Source of the DNA: Rubrivivax sp.
GTDB lineage: Bacteria; Pseudomonadota; Gammaproteobacteria; Burkholderiales; Burkholderiaceae_C
NCBI GenBank assembly: GCA_030653385.1
Contig: JAURZM010000070.1
Location: 1-64,000, forward strand
DNA length: 64,000 nucleotides
Direction: 5' to 3'
The notes beneath the pieces are model-generated. The model saw only the letters and a program-made list of their open reading frames with translations, made no database searches and was not told where the DNA came from. A program made the translations under genes and the position numbers. Within the stretch, counting starts at the first letter, position 1. Each line of letters opens with the position of its first letter. Positions 61,079 to 64,000 of the stretch are shown piece by piece.

Positions 61079-62797
61079 TCAGCCGGTTCCGGCGTCGATC
61101 AGCGCCAGCAGCGTGGGCAGCGCATCGGCCTCGTGCAAGGGCTTGTCGTGGCGGATGCGCAACATGCGCGGAAAGCGCACCGCCACGCCGCTCTTGTGGC
61201 GCGGGCTGTGGTCGATGCCTTCGAAGCCGATCTCGAACACCAGCGTCGGCCGCACGCTGCGCACGGGGCCGAACTTGTCCAGCGTGTGGGCGCGGACAAC
61301 ACGGTCCACGGCCTTGAACTCTTCGTCGCTCAAGCCCGAGTAAGCCTTGGCAAAAGGCAGCAGCTGCAGCGCGCTGCTGTCACGCGGCGGTGCCGGTTCA
61401 CGCCGCGCAATGGCATCCAGCACGGCCTGCACTTCTGCCGCGTCGCTGGGCGGGCGGCTCCACACCGCGAAGGTGTAGTCGGTGTAGACGCTGGCACGCC
61501 GGCCATGGCCGGCCTGCGCATACACCAGCACGGCGTCCACCGTCAGCGGCTGCACCTTCCACTTCCACCACGTGCCTTCACTCTTGGTGCGGCCCACGCC
61601 ATAGCGCGACTGCCCGTGCTTCAGCATGAAACCTTCCACACCACGTTCACGCGATGTTTGACGCAGCAGCGCCAGTTCAGCCCAGCTGCCGGCCTGCACT
61701 TGCGGCGACACGGTCAGCGGGCTGCCTTGCAGCAGTTGCAGCAGTTGCTGGCGACGCTGCCCTTGTGGCTGGCCCCGCAGGTCAGTGCCGGCGCGTTCCA
61801 ACAGGTCGTAAGCCAGCATGCGCACGGGCGCGTCGGCCAGCAGCTTCTTGCCCACGGTCTTGCGGTTGATGCGTTGCTGCAGCAGCTTGAAGCCGGCCGG
61901 CCGTTCGCTGCCGGGCAGCCAGGCCAGCAGTTCGCCGTCGAGCACGGCGCCGTCGGGCAGCGCAGCGGCCTGGGCCACCACTTCAGGAAAACGCTCGGTG
62001 ATCAGTTCTTCACCACGCGACCAGACCCAGACCTGACCACTGCGTTTGACCAGCTGCGCGCGGATGCCGTCGTACTTCCATTCCACCAGCCAATCAGATA
62101 CCGGGCCCAGCGAGGCGGGCTCGACATCGAGTGCGTGGGCCAGAAAAAAGGGATAGGGCTGGCCGGTGGGCACCGTGCCCTGCCCCGCCGGCGCGACCAG
62201 CGCGAGCCAGCTGTGGGCTTCGGGGGTGTGGCTGGCGTCCGTCCAGCCCACCAGGCGCTGCGCCATCACGGGCGGCGGCAGGCCGGTCAGCTGCGCCAGC
62301 GCGCGCTGTACCAGCAGCTTGCTGACGCCGACCCGAAAGCCACCGCCGATCAGCTTGACGAGCAGGAAGCGGCCGGCGGCGTCCAGCTCTTGCCACCACA
62401 CGGCCAGTTGCTGCGCCTGGGCTTCCTTGGCTTGCCCACGCAGCGGCAGCAGGCGGTCCTGCAGCCACCGCGCCAGGCCCATCGGTGGACCCGAGGCCGG
62501 GTCAGCCGGGTCCGCCGGGCCCGGCGGCAGGATGTGCGCGATGGTTTCTGCCAGGTCACCCACCGCCTGGTAACAGGCTTCGAACAGCCACTCGTCCACA
62601 CCGGCCTGGCGGCAGGCCGTTTCGCGCAGCACCGCGGTGGGCACACGCTGCCGCGGTTTGCCACCACACAGGAAATAGACGGCCCAGGCGGCATCGCCGG
62701 GCGGCGCAGTGTCGAAGTACCGCAGCAAGGCCGCCACCTTGGCACCGGTGGCGGTGCTGGCGTCGAGCGCTTCGTAGAGGGCGGCAAACGCTTGCAT
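61079..62797 (-). CDS. ATP-dependent DNA ligase (ligase-associated repair cluster type)
   Basis: 572 aa. N-terminal helical DNA-binding domain (about 1-200), the nucleotidyltransferase core with active-site Lys in EWKYDGIRAQ (K-x-D-G-x-R, about 240), GAVLDGELLAW, YDLLERAGTDLRG and the GVEGFMLKH motif, KWKVQPLTVDAVLVYAQ, then an OB-fold (to 572). It seals DNA nicks with ATP, unlike the housekeeping NAD ligase LigA. With the MBL exonuclease gene nearby it matches the bacterial ligase/exonuclease/Lhr helicase damage-response cluster; the helicase and PdeM phosphoesterase are not seen here. Confidence 0.92.
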   Translation of the reverse strand: MQAFAALYEALDASTATGAKVAALLRYFDTAPPGDAAWAVYFLCGGKPRQRVPTAVLRETACRQAGVDEWLFEACYQAVGDLAETIAHILPPGPADPADPASGPPMGLARWLQDRLLPLRGQAKEAQAQQLAVWWQELDAAGRFLLVKLIGGGFRVGVSKLLVQRALAQLTGLPPPVMAQRLVGWTDASHTPEAHSWLALVAPAGQGTVPTGQPYPFFLAHALDVEPASLGPVSDWLVEWKYDGIRAQLVKRSGQVWVWSRGEELITERFPEVVAQAAALPDGAVLDGELLAWLPGSERPAGFKLLQQRINRKTVGKKLLADAPVRMLAYDLLERAGTDLRGQPQGQRRQQLLQLLQGSPLTVSPQVQAGSWAELALLRQTSRERGVEGFMLKHGQSRYGVGRTKSEGTWWKWKVQPLTVDAVLVYAQAGHGRRASVYTDYTFAVWSRPPSDAAEVQAVLDAIARREPAPPRDSSALQLLPFAKAYSGLSDEEFKAVDRVVRAHTLDKFGPVRSVRPTLVFEIGFEGIDHSPRHKSGVAVRFPRMLRIRHDKPLHEADALPTLLALIDAGTG

Positions 62798-62887
62798 CTC
62801 ACGATGATGACGCTTCGCTGAAGCGGCGCAGGCACAAACGCCGTGGCCGGGCCAGAATAGCGCCTCCCACCCCTGAAGGGACTATCG

Positions 62888-63364
62888 ATGAGCTCACCAG
62901 AAGGCCGGCCCCTGATCTGCGCAGTTGTCTCGCTGGTTGCCGGCACATGGCTGTTGGCGGCGCCCCCCGCGTCCGCACAGGCAGCCAAACCGGCCACGGC
63001 GGTGCCCGCTGCGGCGGCACCCGACAACAGGCCCGTCGTTCGCACCACCACCATCCCCGGCAAGGGTCTGTTCAAGGGCGACCAGCTCAGCGACCTGGCC
63101 AAGTCCCGGCTCACCGACCTGGTCATCGACGCGCTGGGCCTGGATGTTGAAGTGGCGCTGGTGGTGCCCACCGGGCCCTGGCAACTGGACGGCGGCGGTC
63201 ACACCGACCGCGACCTGAATGAAGCCCGCCTGGGCGCGGTGCGCAAGTTCCTGACCGACCGCGGCATCGACCCCAGGCGCATCTTTGTGGAAAGCCGTGC
63301 CGATGCCAAGGTGGCCGAGCCGCGGCTGGACGTGCAGCTGATCGGGCGCCAGTCAGGCAACTGA
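62888..63364 (+). CDS. Exported OmpA-like peptidoglycan-associated domain protein
   Basis: 158 aa. Signal peptide (about 1-31, ending ASAQA), Ala/Pro-rich linker, then a reduced OmpA C-terminal domain (about 60-155) with GGGHTDRDLNEARLGAVRKF (compare GHTDxxGxxxxNxxLSxxRA) and GIDPRRIFVES. The usual Arg and Gly of the peptidoglycan-binding motif are partly changed, so binding of diaminopimelate is uncertain. It is placed between the ligase and exonuclease genes but on the other strand, ending 12 bases inside the exonuclease end. Confidence 0.78.
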   Translation: MSSPEGRPLICAVVSLVAGTWLLAAPPASAQAAKPATAVPAAAAPDNRPVVRTTTIPGKGLFKGDQLSDLAKSRLTDLVIDALGLDVEVALVVPTGPWQLDGGGHTDRDLNEARLGAVRKFLTDRGIDPRRIFVESRADAKVAEPRLDVQLIGRQSGN

Positions 63365-64000
63365 AGCCGTCGGGCCAGCGGCTTCAACAGGCGCGTCCAG
63401 TGCCTGTTCGTCGCCGTACTCGGTCTGGAAGCTGCCGGCCTGCAGCCCTTGCTGCTGAAGCCAGCGCACCATCACCGCTTCGTAGCCGTGGGTGACGATG
63501 ACCCGGCTCGCGCCCGTGGCGGCAATGGCGCGTTGCAAGCCAGGCCAGTCGGCGTGGTCGCTGAGCACAAAGCCGCGGTCCACACCCTGGCGGCGCCGTG
63601 CACCGCGCAACTGCATCCAGCCGCTGGCAAAGGCGTCGCTGCAGTCACCCAGCTGGCGCGCCCAGGCACTGCCCAGCACCGACGGCGGCGCCACCACCAA
63701 GGCACGCTGCAAGGCTGAGGCCGTTTTCAGTTCTTCCAGCGTCTGGGTGGGCGGCAGCGGCACCCCGGCCGCCCGGTAGGCATCGTTGAGCGGTGCCACC
63801 GCTCCGTGCACGGCCATCGGGCCGATGGAGGGGTCCACACCGGCCAGCAGGCGCTGTGCCTTGCCAAAGCTGTAGCCCAGCAGCAGGCTGGGCCGGCCCG
63901 TGTCGGCATTGCCCTGCCACCAGGCATTCACCTGGGCCATCACCTCGGCCTGCGGGCGCCAGCGGTAGATGGGCAGGCCGAAGGTGCTTTCGGTGATGAA
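63353..64000 (-). CDS. Ligase-associated DNA damage response exonuclease, C-terminal part (cut by window edge)
   Basis: 215 aa visible; the frame is open to the last base of the window, so the N-terminus with the MBL metal motif (HxHxDH) lies beyond. Seen: FITESTFGLPIYRW at the edge, then LLLGYSFGKAQRLLAG, GFVLSDHADWPGLQRAIAAT with the later metal ligands, and VIVTHGYEAVMVRWLQQQGL. This matches the mRNA-3'-processing-like metallo-beta-lactamase nucleases that sit with ATP-dependent ligases. It is the upstream partner of the ligase gene, with an OmpA-like gene on the opposite strand in between. Confidence 0.9.
   Translation of the reverse strand, partial: FITESTFGLPIYRWRPQAEVMAQVNAWWQGNADTGRPSLLLGYSFGKAQRLLAGVDPSIGPMAVHGAVAPLNDAYRAAGVPLPPTQTLEELKTASALQRALVVAPPSVLGSAWARQLGDCSDAFASGWMQLRGARRRQGVDRGFVLSDHADWPGLQRAIAATGASRVIVTHGYEAVMVRWLQQQGLQAGSFQTEYGDEQALDAPVEAAGPTASVA

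Overview
The window is high-GC (roughly two thirds G+C by eye) bacterial chromosome with tightly packed, strongly GC3-biased genes. The gene families point to a betaproteobacterium of the order Burkholderiales, probably near the Rubrivivax/Leptothrix/Comamonadaceae groups: a TRAP transporter, a 2-aminobenzoyl-CoA type monooxygenase-reductase fusion, a histone H1-like KAA-repeat protein, PEP-CTERM export, a ligase/exonuclease repair pair, and a post-stop-codon palindromic repeat that I recall from that group. No rRNA, tRNA, CRISPR array, integrase or intact insertion sequence was recognised.

Layout. 0-11.4 kb (minus strand): a signalling operon of two tandem paralogous soluble TPR/multi-GAF hybrid histidine kinases, a free-standing HPt protein and a REC-class III nucleotide cyclase. 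This is a complete multistep phosphorelay with a cyclic-nucleotide output. 11.8-15.8 kb: a one-TM small protein, then a P450 / AlkD-like HEAT / Rieske oxygenase run. 15.8-18.7 kb (minus): two overlapping exported proteins and a lipoprotein. 18.8-25.8 kb (plus): acrylyl-CoA reductase-like AcuI, the monooxygenase/OYE fusion, enoyl-CoA hydratase, acyl-CoA dehydrogenase, a Rid-family protein and glutaryl-CoA dehydrogenase. This looks like an aryl-CoA dearomatisation and beta-oxidation cluster for 2-aminobenzoate or salicylate. 25.9-30.8 kb: Mrr-like membrane nuclease, CNNM/CorC-like protein, small exported and coiled-coil proteins, histone H1-like protein, a probable gene remnant, and lipB.

30.9-36.4 kb: FAD oxidase, PhyH dioxygenase, a cyclase-like/NTPase/TPR protein and a small exported protein. 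36.5-39.4 kb (minus): complete TRAP transporter (large permease, small permease, binding protein). 39.4-44.5 kb: a bacterial URC-type uracil-catabolism locus (URC1-like GTP cyclohydrolase II, URC4/DUF1688, XRE regulator, upp). Inside it, on the opposite strand, are an orphan F0 c-subunit-like gene and a four-TM protein. 44.5-46.0 kb: ybeY and ybeZ. 46.0-49.6 kb: a NarL-type two-component pair and a PEP-CTERM protein. 49.6-50.8 kb: trypsin-like protease and a small conserved protein. 50.8-56.3 kb (minus): GT41 glycosyltransferase, type I secretion ABC protein and HlyD adaptor in one operon. 56.5-58.7 kb: MFS transporter and the GTPase YlqF. 58.8-60.9 kb (minus): periplasmic Cache-like protein plus chemoreceptor behind a sigma-28-like promoter. 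61.1-64.0 kb: ATP-dependent DNA ligase and ligase-associated MBL exonuclease (cut by the window edge), flanking an OmpA-like protein on the other strand.

The points most worth following are the phosphorelay-to-cyclase operon, the URC locus with its orphan c-subunit, the Rid protein that has lost the canonical arginine inside an enamine-producing pathway, and a dispersed repeat that directly follows three stop codons and in one case supplies the leader of a regulator gene. All functional statements rest on motif and family recognition by eye; no database search was run.
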